NCBI RefSeq assembly: GCF_005768555.2
Contig: NZ_VCHX02000079.1
Span: 24,181 to 88,180, forward strand
Source of the DNA: Streptomyces sporangiiformans
GTDB lineage: Bacteria > Actinomycetota > Actinomycetes > Streptomycetales > Streptomycetaceae
DNA length: 64,000 nt
Reading direction: 5' to 3'
Part shown: piece after piece, positions 34,580 to 43,497 of the stretch
Layout: the number at the start of each line of letters is the position of its first letter
How positions within the stretch are numbered: the stretch's first letter is position 1
Program-made: the position numbers and the translations under genes
The notes under the pieces: generated by a model
Told to the model about the DNA's origin: nothing
What the model saw: the letters and a program-made list of their open reading frames with translations, nothing else
The model's database searches: none

Positions 34580-35533
34580 ATGAGCACCCCATCCGAGCCA
34601 GGACATGACCGGTCCGAGCCGGGTCTGAGCGCGATCGTCGGCGAGCGGCGCCAGCTGATCAACCTCGCCTACCGGCTGCTCGGTTCGCTGGCCGAGGCCG
34701 AGGACGCCGTGCAGGAGACCTACGCCCGCTGGTACGCGATGCCGCGGCAACGGCAGGAGGCCATCGAGTCGCCCGGCGCCTGGCTGACGACGGTGGCCAC
34801 CCGCATCTGCCTGGACCTGCTCGGCTCAGCGCGGGCCCGGCGCGAGCGCTACGTCGGCCAATGGATACCCGAGCCGCTGCCCGACCGTACGGAGTGGATC
34901 AGCGGGCCGGCGGGCAGCGGCAGGGCCGATTCGGCCGACCCCGCCGACCGGGTCACCCTGGACGAGTCGGTGAACATGGCCTTCCTCGTCGTACTGGAGT
35001 CGATGACGCCGGCCGAACGCGTGGCGTTCATCCTCCACGACGTCTTCCGGTACCCCTTCGCCGAGGTCGCCGAGATCGTCGGCCGGTCGCCGGCGGCCTG
35101 CCGACAGTTGGCGTCCTCTGCCCGTCGACGTATTGGCGCCGCGCAGGCCCCGGCGGTTTCGACGGCCGGGCAGGCCGGTCTGGTGCGGCATTTCAAAGAG
35201 GCGTGGGAGGCGAGGGACATTGAGGCCCTCGTCGACCTCCTCGACCCGGACGCCACGATGATCGCCGACGGCGGGGGACTGGTGGGCGCCGTCCTCCGCC
35301 CGGTCGAGGGCAGCGAACGCATCGCCCAGTACCTGATCCACATCGCCGGCAAAGCCCCTGGGCTGACGCTCCTGGAGCGGACGGTCAACGGCCAGCCCGG
35401 CCTGGTCGCCCAGCATGCCGGTGTCACCGTGACCGTGGCGGCGTTCAGCGTCGCAGGCGGCCGCATCACTCGCATCTGGGCGATCCGCAACCCGGAGAAA
35501 CTCCGTCCGTGGACCGAGAACGGACAGAGCTGA
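34580..35533 (+). CDS. ECF41-group RNA polymerase sigma factor
   Basis: The 317-residue protein has sigma regions 2 (YRLLGSLAEAEDAVQETYAR) and 4 (MTPAERVAFILHDVFRYPF, VAEIVGRSPAACRQLASSAR) and a SnoaL/NTF2-like C-terminal extension from about 195. ECF41 factors carry conserved WLPEP, DGGGR and NPDKL motifs; here QWIPEPL, DGGGL and NPEKL are found at the expected places. The extension controls activity in cis in studied members, which lack classical anti-sigma factors. Most ECF41 genes neighbour a small oxidoreductase-like or carboxymuconolactone-decarboxylase-like gene, which is absent here; a membrane protein gene is divergent instead. Confidence 0.93.
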   Translation: MSTPSEPGHDRSEPGLSAIVGERRQLINLAYRLLGSLAEAEDAVQETYARWYAMPRQRQEAIESPGAWLTTVATRICLDLLGSARARRERYVGQWIPEPLPDRTEWISGPAGSGRADSADPADRVTLDESVNMAFLVVLESMTPAERVAFILHDVFRYPFAEVAEIVGRSPAACRQLASSARRRIGAAQAPAVSTAGQAGLVRHFKEAWEARDIEALVDLLDPDATMIADGGGLVGAVLRPVEGSERIAQYLIHIAGKAPGLTLLERTVNGQPGLVAQHAGVTVTVAAFSVAGGRITRIWAIRNPEKLRPWTENGQS

Positions 35534-35575
35534 CTTGGCATCACCATCAGCTTGGAAAAGCCTCATTGAGCTTCT

Positions 35576-35642
35576 TCAGCGGTGCCGCTCCAGGGTGAGT
35601 ACGGCTTTGGCGATTGACGTCATGCGGTTCGGGCTGCAGCGG
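35576..35642 (-). pseudogene. DDE transposase C-terminal tail, copy 1
   Basis: The strand reads RCSPNRMTSIAKAVLTLERH then R and stop, the end of an IS5-like transposase. The 54 bases 35576-35629 match 37700-37753 at 49 positions, in the same orientation. The two tails bracket the NTF2/SDR/TetR cassette. Confidence 0.75.
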
Positions 35643-35761
35643 GCGGGACGGAAGAGCTGCCAGGACCCGAGGCGGGCGCCGAGGCGACAAGATTGAGCAC
35701 TGCGACCTCGTCGCCACGCGGCCCCCCGAACCAGTGGCGGCACCACGGTGCAGGCTGTCGA

Positions 35762-36220
35762 CTACAGGCTGGCGATGCTGTCCTGCACCGACTTACCCCA
35801 AGCCACACCTTCGGCGTGCGTGTTGGCGAAGTCCGGGTCCACATAGATGTAGATCCTCTTGATGAGTTCACGCTCGAACTCGAACACATTGCAGAACAGC
35901 CCGAAGGAGGAAACGCCGTCTGGGAAGTCCACGCCTGACGTCGTTGTTCCCTTTTCCGCGCCCTCGACGATCACGTAGTTGCCGGACGACAACACGGTGA
36001 AGCTCTCGATCTCGTGCTTGAGCGACGCGATTCCCCGGCCGAGACCCTGAGCGAACGCTCCGATCTGCGCCTTCCCACGCGCGATGCCGAACTTCGGGTA
36101 GAACATGTGCGCATCTTCAGTGAAGATGTCGATGACCGCAGGGTTGCCAGCGTCCACCATACGGAAGTAGTTGACAGCAATCTCTTCGCGACGCTTCTGG
36201 ATATCGCTGGTGGTGTTCAT
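35762..36220 (-). CDS. NTF2/SnoaL-like protein
   Basis: The 152-residue protein has an NTF2-like pattern: helix REEIAVNYFRMVDAGNPAVI, DIFTEDAHMFYPKFGIARGK, then sheet segments with FTVLSSGNYVIVEGAE and a closing strand. Such proteins are small isomerases, cyclases or ligand binders. AAGGAA precedes the ATG. The SDR gene lies 57 bases upstream on the same strand, so both probably form one transcript under the TetR-family regulator. Confidence 0.82.
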   Translation of the reverse strand: MNTTSDIQKRREEIAVNYFRMVDAGNPAVIDIFTEDAHMFYPKFGIARGKAQIGAFAQGLGRGIASLKHEIESFTVLSSGNYVIVEGAEKGTTTSGVDFPDGVSSFGLFCNVFEFERELIKRIYIYVDPDFANTHAEGVAWGKSVQDSIASL

Positions 36221-36277
36221 TTTTCCTTCTGGTAGGTGGTGTGTGTGGTGCGCTCTCGCGCTGGTTGAGGGGTGCGG

Positions 36278-37009
36278 TCAGACCTGCGCCTGGCCTCCGT
36301 CGACGAACCAGTCGACGCCGTTGACGAAGCTGGAAGCGTCTGAGGCCAGGAACGTCGCCACGGCGGCGATCTCATCCGGGCGGCCGATCCTGCCGAGCGG
36401 TATTTCCGAGGCGAGCTGGTGGTCCGGGCCTACGGCGCCGACCAGGCCCGGGGTATCGGTCGGGCCGGGGCTCAGCACGTTGACCCGGAACTTCCGTTCC
36501 TGCGCGCTGCGCGCCCAGCTGCGCACCAGGTTGCGCACCGCTGCCTTCGATGCTCCGTAGATTTCCAGGCTCGGTGCGGGGCGGAGGGTGCTGGTCGATC
36601 CTGTCACTACGATCGAGGCGCCGTCCGACAGCAGGGGCAGCGCCTTCTGTACGGTGAAGATCGTGCCCTTCACGTTCGTACCGAAGGTGGCGTCGATGGC
36701 TTCCTCTGTGATCTCACCGAGACTCTGAGGGACAGCGCCGCCGGCGTTGGCGACAAGCACGTCGATGCGGCCCGCCTCCTCGCGCACGACCGAGTAAAGG
36801 TCATCGAGGTCCGTCTGTACCGAAACGTCGGTCCTCACACCGGTGGCCGCCGGCCCGATCTCAGCGACGGCCGCGTCGAGCGGCTCCTGACGGCGACCGG
36901 CCAGGAACGCCCGTGCCCCCTCCGCGGCGAACCGCCTGGCGATGGCAAGCCCAATGCCGCTGTTGGCTCCGGTGACCACCGCCACCTTGCCTGCGAGTAC
37001 TTCCGTCAT
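36278..37009 (-). CDS. short-chain dehydrogenase/reductase
   Basis: The 243-residue protein is a classical SDR: NAD(P)-binding TGANSGIGLAIARR near residue 13, DVLVANAGG (NAG), catalytic Ser in VVTGSTS, YGASK (Tyr and Lys), and the FVNGVDWFVDGGQ end. GRRQEP after the second strand fits an NADP preference. The substrate is unknown. It is divergent from a TetR gene and shares with it a 57-bp perfect palindrome, so repression by that regulator is likely. Confidence 0.93.
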   Translation of the reverse strand: MTEVLAGKVAVVTGANSGIGLAIARRFAAEGARAFLAGRRQEPLDAAVAEIGPAATGVRTDVSVQTDLDDLYSVVREEAGRIDVLVANAGGAVPQSLGEITEEAIDATFGTNVKGTIFTVQKALPLLSDGASIVVTGSTSTLRPAPSLEIYGASKAAVRNLVRSWARSAQERKFRVNVLSPGPTDTPGLVGAVGPDHQLASEIPLGRIGRPDEIAAVATFLASDASSFVNGVDWFVDGGQAQV

Positions 37010-37025
37010 AACGCGCCCACTCCTC

Positions 37026-37082
37026 CATTCTTGACTGGTTCGTCCATAACGCTAACCGTTATGGACGAACCAGTCAAGAATG
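37026..37082. promoter_or_regulatory. 57-bp perfect palindrome with overlapping promoters
   Basis: Two exactly complementary 26-base arms (outer CATTCTTGACTGG, inner CCATAACG) flank a five-base spacer CTAAC between divergent SDR and TetR genes. Toward the SDR gene the arm holds TTGACT, 17 bases, TAGCGT, a good -35/-10 pair; a weaker mirror promoter faces the TetR gene. The palindrome is much longer than usual TetR operators and could bind two dimers or form a cruciform. Confidence 0.85.
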
Positions 37083-37096
37083 GGTAAGCTGCTCCC

Positions 37097-37693
37097 ATGG
37101 CACGACCTAGGAAGTTCGACGAGCAGCAGGTACTGGACACTGCCCGGGAGCAGTTCTGGTCGGGTGGGTACGCCGCCACGCGCATGGAAGACATTGCCGA
37201 GGCAACGGGGCTCGGCAAAGGCAGCCTGTACGGCGCGTTCGGCGGAAAGCAGGAACTGTTCCACCGCGTGTTCGACGACTACTGCGGCTCCGTCGTCGAT
37301 GCTGTGAGCCGGCAGCTGCGCGGCGACGACGCGAACGCCTACGCGCGGCTGTCCGCCCACGTGTACGCGGTGGCGGCGGCGACTGCCGCAGACACCGCCC
37401 ACCGCGGATGTCTGTTGGCCAAGGGCGCCGCCGAGCTGGCCGAACACGACGAGACGGTGGCCAAGCGGGCGCGCGCGGCCATCGAGGCGCTGCAGGCGCT
37501 ACTGGAGGGCGACATCGCAGCCTGTCAGCGCAATGGCGATATTGCCGCGGACGTGGATCCGGGAAAGCTGGCTGCGCTGGTGCTCGCCGTACTGCGCGGC
37601 ATTGAAGCGCTGGGCAAGGCCGGAGCGAGCGAGGAGACGCTGACCGATATAGCCTGGACAGCCCTTGCTGTACTGCCCCGCCCCGCCCGCTGA
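37097..37693 (+). CDS. TetR-family transcriptional regulator
   Basis: The 198-residue protein has the TetR helix-turn-helix at residues 8-52 (VLDTAREQFWSGGYAATRME, DIAEATGLGKGSLYGAFGGK, QELFHRVF) and an AcrR/TetR_C-like helical domain with HRGCLLAKGAAELAEHD. This group (GxLYxxFGxKxxLF) often controls reductases of electrophiles. The start lies 14 bases after the palindrome and has no ribosome site that I can see. The divergent SDR gene is its likely target. Confidence 0.92.
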   Translation: MARPRKFDEQQVLDTAREQFWSGGYAATRMEDIAEATGLGKGSLYGAFGGKQELFHRVFDDYCGSVVDAVSRQLRGDDANAYARLSAHVYAVAAATAADTAHRGCLLAKGAAELAEHDETVAKRARAAIEALQALLEGDIAACQRNGDIAADVDPGKLAALVLAVLRGIEALGKAGASEETLTDIAWTALAVLPRPAR

Positions 37694-37699
37694 GTCTCC

Positions 37700-37760
37700 T
37701 CAGCGTTGCCGCTCCAGCGTGAGGATGGCCTTGGCGATTGACGTCATGCGGTTTCCGTCG
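37700..37760 (-). pseudogene. DDE transposase C-terminal tail, copy 2
   Basis: The strand reads GNRMTSIAKAILTLERQR and stop, homologous to the tail at 35576 (49 of 54 bases). No other part of the transposase is next to it. Confidence 0.72.
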
Positions 37761-37819
37761 AGCGCGGCGTCGCCCGCCAAGACATTATCTCATTTGGTTG
37801 CCTCGGTAGGCTGTCGGCT

Positions 37820-38430
37820 GTGGTGGGGATCGTTGAGCGGCTGGTGCCGGACGAGTTGTGGGAGCTATTCCAGCGGGTGGTGCCGGAGGTACCCACGCGG
37901 CCTCAGGGTGGAGGCCGACGAAGGCACGGTGACCGTGAAGTGCTGGCCGCCATCGTGTTCGTGGCGACCTCGGGCTGTACCTGGCAGCAACTGCCTGCCG
38001 CGTCGTTCGGGCTGTCCGGCGCGACGGCTCACCGGCGTTTCACAGAGTGGACGAAAGCCAGGGTGTGGGCGAGGCTCCACCGCCTGGTCCTCGACGAACG
38101 CGGCTCCCGCGGCGACCTCGACTGGTCTCGATACGCGATCGACTCAGTGAGCATGCGCGCCCTGAAAAGGGGGACCTGACAGGTCCGAATCCTGTCGATT
38201 GGGCCGCCGCATCCGGCACCGCATCGCCCGCAAGAGAGTTGAGACCTCACAGCGGCTGGGGCGCCACCGTTGGACCATCGACCGCACCATGTCGTGGCTC
38301 GCCGGATGCCGCCGTCTCCACCGTCGCTGCGAGCGCAAACCGAACACTTCCTCGCCTTCACGAGTACCGCCCGCACCCTCATCTGCTACCGGCGGCTCGC
38401 CCTGATATGGGCTCGCTGCAGCTTCACCGC
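37820..38430 (+). pseudogene. IS5-family transposase, internally deleted
   Basis: The N-terminus is nearly intact (LVPDELWELFQRVVPEVPTR, REVLAAIVFVATSGCTWQQL, FTEWTKARVWARLHRLVLDE, the first catalytic Asp in YAIDSVSMRALKRG). After DLTGPNPVD, in another frame, it jumps to RIRHRIARKRVE, LGRHRWTIDRTMSWLAGCRR, the catalytic-Glu end. About 90 residues with the second Asp are missing. Non-autonomous relic. Confidence 0.82.
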
Positions 38431-38601
38431 CCGGTCGTGGCCGTACCGATCGGCAGGTGTCCATTAGTCACTCACCAGGGCATTCAACCGCCACCGCAGT
38501 ACGCCTGCCAGCGACCTTCAGTCACCAATTGAGATGGTGTCTAATGGCGTTCCGCCAGCCCAACCAGGGCAGCAGTAACGATATTGAGAGAAGAAAACGG
38601 C

Positions 38602-39582
<981 letters not shown>

Positions 39583-39584
39583 CG

Positions 39585-39634
39585 GCTCTGACTGGCTCCG
39601 AGCAGCTCGGTTCGAATCGGGGTCGAGTCAGAGC
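39585..39634 (+). terminator. hairpin after the aldo/keto reductase
   Basis: Nine-base arms GCTCTGACT and AGTCAGAGC enclose an inner small dyad (CCGA/TCGG). It starts two bases after the stop codon. Confidence 0.6.
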
Positions 39635-39674
39635 GGTTTCCTCTGACTGCCTCCGGTCGCCTGTGCAACCCGTC

Positions 39675-39696
39675 CTAGGGCGTGTTTCGAAAGCGG
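39675..39696 (+). repeat. candidate IS-type terminal inverted repeat, left
   Basis: The 22 bases starting CTAGGGCGTGT match the reverse complement of 42468-42489 at 19 positions. The right copy lies at the expected end of the IS5 transposase gene; the left one lies beyond the XRE and SDR genes. Confidence 0.55.
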
Positions 39697-39799
39697 TTGC
39701 TCAGGGGCCGTGCCGTGCAGGCCAGGGCTCAGAAGCGCGCGGGCGATGCTGACCGGCGTCGGTCCACATCAGGGGACGTTGAAGTGCGGCCGGTGTGGC

Positions 39800-40651
39800 T
39801 CAGCGCGTGACGTCCATGCGCTGTGTGCCGATGACCGACAGCAGCCGTAGCGCCTCTTCGGAGGGCGAGCCTGGGACCGCGGTGTAGATCACGACCTGCT
39901 GGTCGCGGTCGGTGATGTCGAGGACGTCGCAGTTGACGGTGACGGGGCCGACCAGCGGGTGCTGGAAGGTCTTGCACAGGGTGAGCTCGGCGGACACGTC
40001 GTGGGATTGCCACAGGCGGGTGAACTCTTCGCTTCCGTCGAGGAGTTCGGCTACCAGCTCGGCGACCTCTGGATCGTCGGGGTAGCGGGCGGCGGCGGCG
40101 CGCAGCCGCTGCGTCGAGGTGCGGGCGAAGGCGTCCGCGTCCGACACTCCGTACAGCCGCTGCCCCTGCGTGTGCGGGCCAAGAAAGACACGGCGCACGA
40201 GGTTGCGGTCGCGTCGCGGCAGGGCGGAGAAGTCCTCCATCAGGGCTGCCGCCAGATCGTTCCAGGCCAGTACCTCGAAGGTCGCGGACGTTACGGTCGC
40301 CGCGGCCTGCGGCAGTCGGTGCAGCAGGTCGAGGATGCTCTGCCGTACCTGGCGCGAGGGCCCGGCCGACGGGAGCGGCGGTGTGCCGGCCAGGTGATGG
40401 ACATGGTCGCGTTCGGCGTCCGTCAGGCGCAGGGCCCGAGCCAGTCCGGCCAGCACCTCGTGCGACGGGTGCGGCGCCCGGGCCTGCTCCAGCCGTGTGT
40501 AGTACTCGGTCGAGATGTACGCCAGCTGCGCCACCTCCTCACGGCGCAGGCCCGGGGTGCGGCGGCGCGGTCCTGCGGGCAGCCCCACCTCGGCAGGGGT
40601 GATCCGCTCGCGTCGGCTGCGCAGGAAGTCGGCCAGTTCTCGTCGGTCCAC
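39800..40651 (-). CDS. XRE-family regulator with MmyB-like domain
   Basis: The 283-residue protein begins VDRRELADFLRSRRERITPA and has the helix-turn-helix RTPGLRREEVAQLAYISTEY and YTRLEQARAPHPS, then a MmyB-like PAS-type ligand domain (about 110-275) with FEVLAWNDLAAALMEDF and FQHPLVGPVTVNCDVLDI. Members of this large actinobacterial group sit divergent to SDR or oxidoreductase genes, as here. GTG at 40651 has GGAGAGG very close upstream. The SDR gene starts 87 bases away on the other strand. Confidence 0.92.
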   Translation of the reverse strand: MDRRELADFLRSRRERITPAEVGLPAGPRRRTPGLRREEVAQLAYISTEYYTRLEQARAPHPSHEVLAGLARALRLTDAERDHVHHLAGTPPLPSAGPSRQVRQSILDLLHRLPQAAATVTSATFEVLAWNDLAAALMEDFSALPRRDRNLVRRVFLGPHTQGQRLYGVSDADAFARTSTQRLRAAAARYPDDPEVAELVAELLDGSEEFTRLWQSHDVSAELTLCKTFQHPLVGPVTVNCDVLDITDRDQQVVIYTAVPGSPSEEALRLLSVIGTQRMDVTR

Positions 40652-40738
40652 CTCTCCAGTGTGCGGGGGCGCCGGGCCGCGGATCCAGGTACCGCCGGTG
40701 CCTGGTTGCGCTTCGCGGACGGGCGCAGGCTTGGCGCC

Positions 40739-41542
40739 ATGGACAACACACCTGTCACCGGCACATCCACCATGCCTGCCGCCCTGGGCCTGCTGGCCAA
40801 CAAGGTCGCCTTCATCACCGGTGCCGGACGCGGCATCGGAGCCGCCGCGGCTCGGCTCTTCGCCCGCGAGGGCGCCCGAGTGCTTCTCGCGGCCCGGACG
40901 GAGGACCAGCTGCAGGCGGTGACCGCGGAGATCCGGGCGGCGGGCGGCACCGCGGAGTACGTGGTGTGCGACCTGGCCGACGCGGCCGGCGTGCGCGCCG
41001 CCGTGGACCGCGCCGTGAACGTCTACGGCCGGCTCGACATCGCCTTCAACAACGGCGCGACGATCCAGCAGCCCGGCCCGATGCACCAGATGCCGGAGGC
41101 CGACTTCGACCGCCTCTACGACGTGAACCTCAAGGGCGTCTGGCTGGCCATGGTCGCCGAGATCGCCGCCATCCGAACCACCGCCGGGACCGGCGCCATC
41201 GTCAACAACTCATCTGTCGGCAGCCTGATGGGAAACCCCGAGCTGCCCGTTTACGGCGCGATGAAACGGGCGGTCAACAGCCTCACCGAGTCGGCCGCCG
41301 TCACCTACGGCCCGGAAGGCATCCGCGTCAACGCCATCGCCCCTGGCAACACGGCGACCGAGATGATAAGCACCTGGGAAAAGGGATCACCCGGTCTCCG
41401 AGAGCGGCTCACGGCGCACACCCCGCTGGGCCGCGCGGCCGACCCGCAGGAGATCGCGCAGGCCGCCGCCTGGCTGCTGAGCGACCGCTCCTCCTACGTG
41501 ACCGGCACGGTCCTCCGGGTCGACGGCGGCGCGCGGGCCTGA
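40739..41542 (+). CDS. short-chain dehydrogenase/reductase
   Basis: The 267-residue SDR shows TGAGRGIGAAAARLF (cofactor loop), CDLAD, FNNGAT in place of NNAG, catalytic Ser in NNSSVGSL, YGAMK (Tyr, Lys) and a SSYVTGTVLRVDGG end. The AART after strand two suggests NADP. The start may be the ATG at 40739 or an internal ATG at 40772. It is divergent from the XRE/MmyB-type regulator, a frequent pair in Streptomyces. Confidence 0.92.
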   Translation: MDNTPVTGTSTMPAALGLLANKVAFITGAGRGIGAAAARLFAREGARVLLAARTEDQLQAVTAEIRAAGGTAEYVVCDLADAAGVRAAVDRAVNVYGRLDIAFNNGATIQQPGPMHQMPEADFDRLYDVNLKGVWLAMVAEIAAIRTTAGTGAIVNNSSVGSLMGNPELPVYGAMKRAVNSLTESAAVTYGPEGIRVNAIAPGNTATEMISTWEKGSPGLRERLTAHTPLGRAADPQEIAQAAAWLLSDRSSYVTGTVLRVDGGARA

Positions 41543-41565
41543 GCCAGGGACGCCTCTATCCCTGT

Positions 41566-42440
41566 TCACAGCCACTCGTTGATCGCCGCTACGAGGACGG
41601 TCGCCTCGTAGCGGACCGCGAGCTTGTCGTACCTTGTTCCCACAGCTCGGTGCCTTTTGAGTCGATTGATGCCGCACTCAACCGCGTGCCGAGCTTTGTA
41701 GTCCTCCCGGTCGAACTTCGGCGGACGGCCGCCGCAGGAGCCGCGTTTCTTGCGGTTGCGGATGTGATCGGCCTTGTCCGGGATGGTGCAGTGGATCCCG
41801 CGTCTGCGCAGGTAGGCGCGGTTCTTACGGGAGGCGTAGGCCTTGTCGGCGCGCACCCGCGTGGGCCGGGTGCGTGGCCTGCCTGACCCCAGTCGGGGCA
41901 CCCTGATGCGCCCCAGAACGACCTCGAACTGCGGGGAGTCGCCGCGCTGCCCGGCGGTGATCACGATGGACATGGGCTTCTGGCCCTGCTCGACGGCCAG
42001 GTGCAGCTTGGTGGTCAGGCCGCCGCGCGAGCGCCCAAGGCCGTGGTCGCCCGACTCGGTGGAGACGCCGCCGGGCGGCTCCTTCTGCAGGTCCCCCTTT
42101 TTCGTGCCCCGGTGGCATGCTGGTGGGCACGGACGATGGTGGAGTCAACGTTGATCTCCCAGGTGATCAGGTCCTTGGCATCGGCCCGGACCTGCAGGGC
42201 TGTGAAGATCCGCTGCCAGGTGCCGTTGCGCTGCCACCGACGGAACAGGTCGTACACCCGGCCCCAGGGTCCGTACTCCTGCGGCATGTCCCGCCAAGGG
42301 ATGCCGGTACGGACCCGGAAGTGTATGCCGTCAACCAGCCGCCTCCTGATCCATATCGGCGGTCGGCCGAGCTTCTTGCCCCTCGGCAACAGGGGCTCCA
42401 GCACCGCCCACTGCTCGTCCGTCAAATCTCCACGCGCCAT
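41566..42440 (-). CDS. IS5-family transposase with two overlapping frames (likely -1 frameshift)
   Basis: The first frame (from 42440) starts [20 protein letters not shown] and carries the first catalytic Asp in [13 protein letters not shown]; the second (to 41566) holds [16 protein letters not shown], the second Asp in [12 protein letters not shown] and the Glu in [14 protein letters not shown]. The frames meet at a run of five A and five G on the coding strand near 42100, the kind of slippery tract used by IS427-group elements to make the fused transposase. No other damage is visible, so the protein may be active. Confidence 0.85.
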
Positions 42441-42467
42441 GAACCAAGATCATCCCACGATCAAGAT

Positions 42468-42489
42468 CCACTTTTGACACACGCCCTAG
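42468..42489 (-). repeat. candidate IS-type terminal inverted repeat, right
   Basis: Reverse complement starts CTAGGGCGTGT and matches 39675-39696 at 19 of 22 positions. It lies 27 bases outside the transposase start, as expected for an IS5-group end. Confidence 0.6.
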
Positions 42490-42529
42490 CAGTCACTGCC
42501 GATCCGGCCCACATAAGAGCAGGTCAGAA

Positions 42530-42880
42530 GGGTGCGTCGGATATACCCCCGGGACGTTCATCACTACAGCGCGCTCACCGACGTTCCGCACTGCCTTTGC
42601 CGCCTGGGAGGCGATGGCCGCCGTCGCGGAGGAGCTGGTGCGCTTCCGGCGGGTGCCTGATGAGGCGTACCGCGCGGAGTGGAGCGGGGGACAGGCCGTA
42701 CGCGTGGCCGCCCGCGTCTTCCGCTGCGCCCGCCTGGACGTAACGCGGGCAGGGCGGGCATCTGCGCGGCTGACCATCGACACGCGGACCGATACGTACG
42801 TGCGGGCCATCGCGGCCGTGCGGGCCGCGTACGGACACAGCACAGTACGCCTGTCACTCCTCGCCGACATGGGAAATACG
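42530..42880 (+). pseudogene. conserved-looking hypothetical protein remnant
   Basis: The plus strand holds a continuous frame with FRTAFAAWEAMAAVAEELVR, RVPDEAYRAEWSGGQAVRVA, RLTIDTRTDTYVRAIAAVRA and AYGHSTVRLSLLADMG, a coherent helical protein that I recall from Streptomyces genomes without a function. It has no stop before it runs into the MarR gene on the other strand and no clear start, so its 3' end was probably lost. Confidence 0.4.
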
Positions 42881-43435
42881 GTCGTCGCCGAGCCGGCGCT
42901 GAACATCCTGGAGCAGCACCTGGAGCAGCTCGGTGAGCTGGCCCTGCTGCTCGCCCGTCAGGCCGTCGATCAGCTCGGCCTCCCGGCCCAGAACGTGGTC
43001 GACGGTGGTCTCGACCAGGTCGTGCCCGGACTGGGTCAGGGAGACCAGGACCGTGCGCGGCCGCCCTTCCCCGGGCCGGCGGGTGACGAGCCCGTCGCTT
43101 TCGGCGCGGGCGACGCGCTGCGAGATGGCACCCGCGGTGACCAGCGACCGCCGGCTGAGTTCGCGTGTGCTCAGCGTGTACGGCTTGCCGCTCCGCCGCA
43201 GGACACTCAGCAGGTCGAGGGTCGCGGCATCGACCCCGGCCCGCGCGAGGACTCGCCGTCGGTCGTCGCCGAGCAGCTTCGCCAGTCGCCAGATGGGCGT
43301 GACGATCCCGATCGACGCGACGGGCGTGCCGGGCCGCTCGCGCTCCCAGGAGGCCGCGATGTCCTGCACGGGGTACGTGGACGCGCCGTCCGTCGGGTAG
43401 CTCATGCTCTTCGGCGTGAGGGGTTCACTTGCCAT
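42854..43435 (-). CDS. MarR-family transcriptional regulator
   Basis: The 193-residue protein has a winged helix (about 75-150): LDLLSVLRRSGKPYTLSTRE, LSRRSLVTAGAISQRVARAE, DGLVTRRPGEGRPRTVLVSL, TQSGHDL. The first 45 residues are an extension without fold. The ATG at 43435 follows GGAGAGGG. It is divergent from an SDR gene, 62 bases away, with a dyad between them that is likely its operator. Confidence 0.92.
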   Translation of the reverse strand: MASEPLTPKSMSYPTDGASTYPVQDIAASWERERPGTPVASIGIVTPIWRLAKLLGDDRRRVLARAGVDAATLDLLSVLRRSGKPYTLSTRELSRRSLVTAGAISQRVARAESDGLVTRRPGEGRPRTVLVSLTQSGHDLVETTVDHVLGREAELIDGLTGEQQGQLTELLQVLLQDVQRRLGDDRISHVGEE

Positions 43436-43463
43436 GCCGACCCTCTCCAGTGTTACGTTTAGT

Positions 43464-43475
43464 TCTAAATTTAGA
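43464..43475. promoter_or_regulatory. MarR-type operator dyad
   Basis: A perfect 12-bp palindrome TCTAAATTTAGA, extended by GTTC/GAAC-like flanks, lies in an unusually AT-rich spot between the divergent MarR and SDR starts. Confidence 0.65.
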
Positions 43476-43497
43476 TCTGAACCTAGGGGCTCATCGT

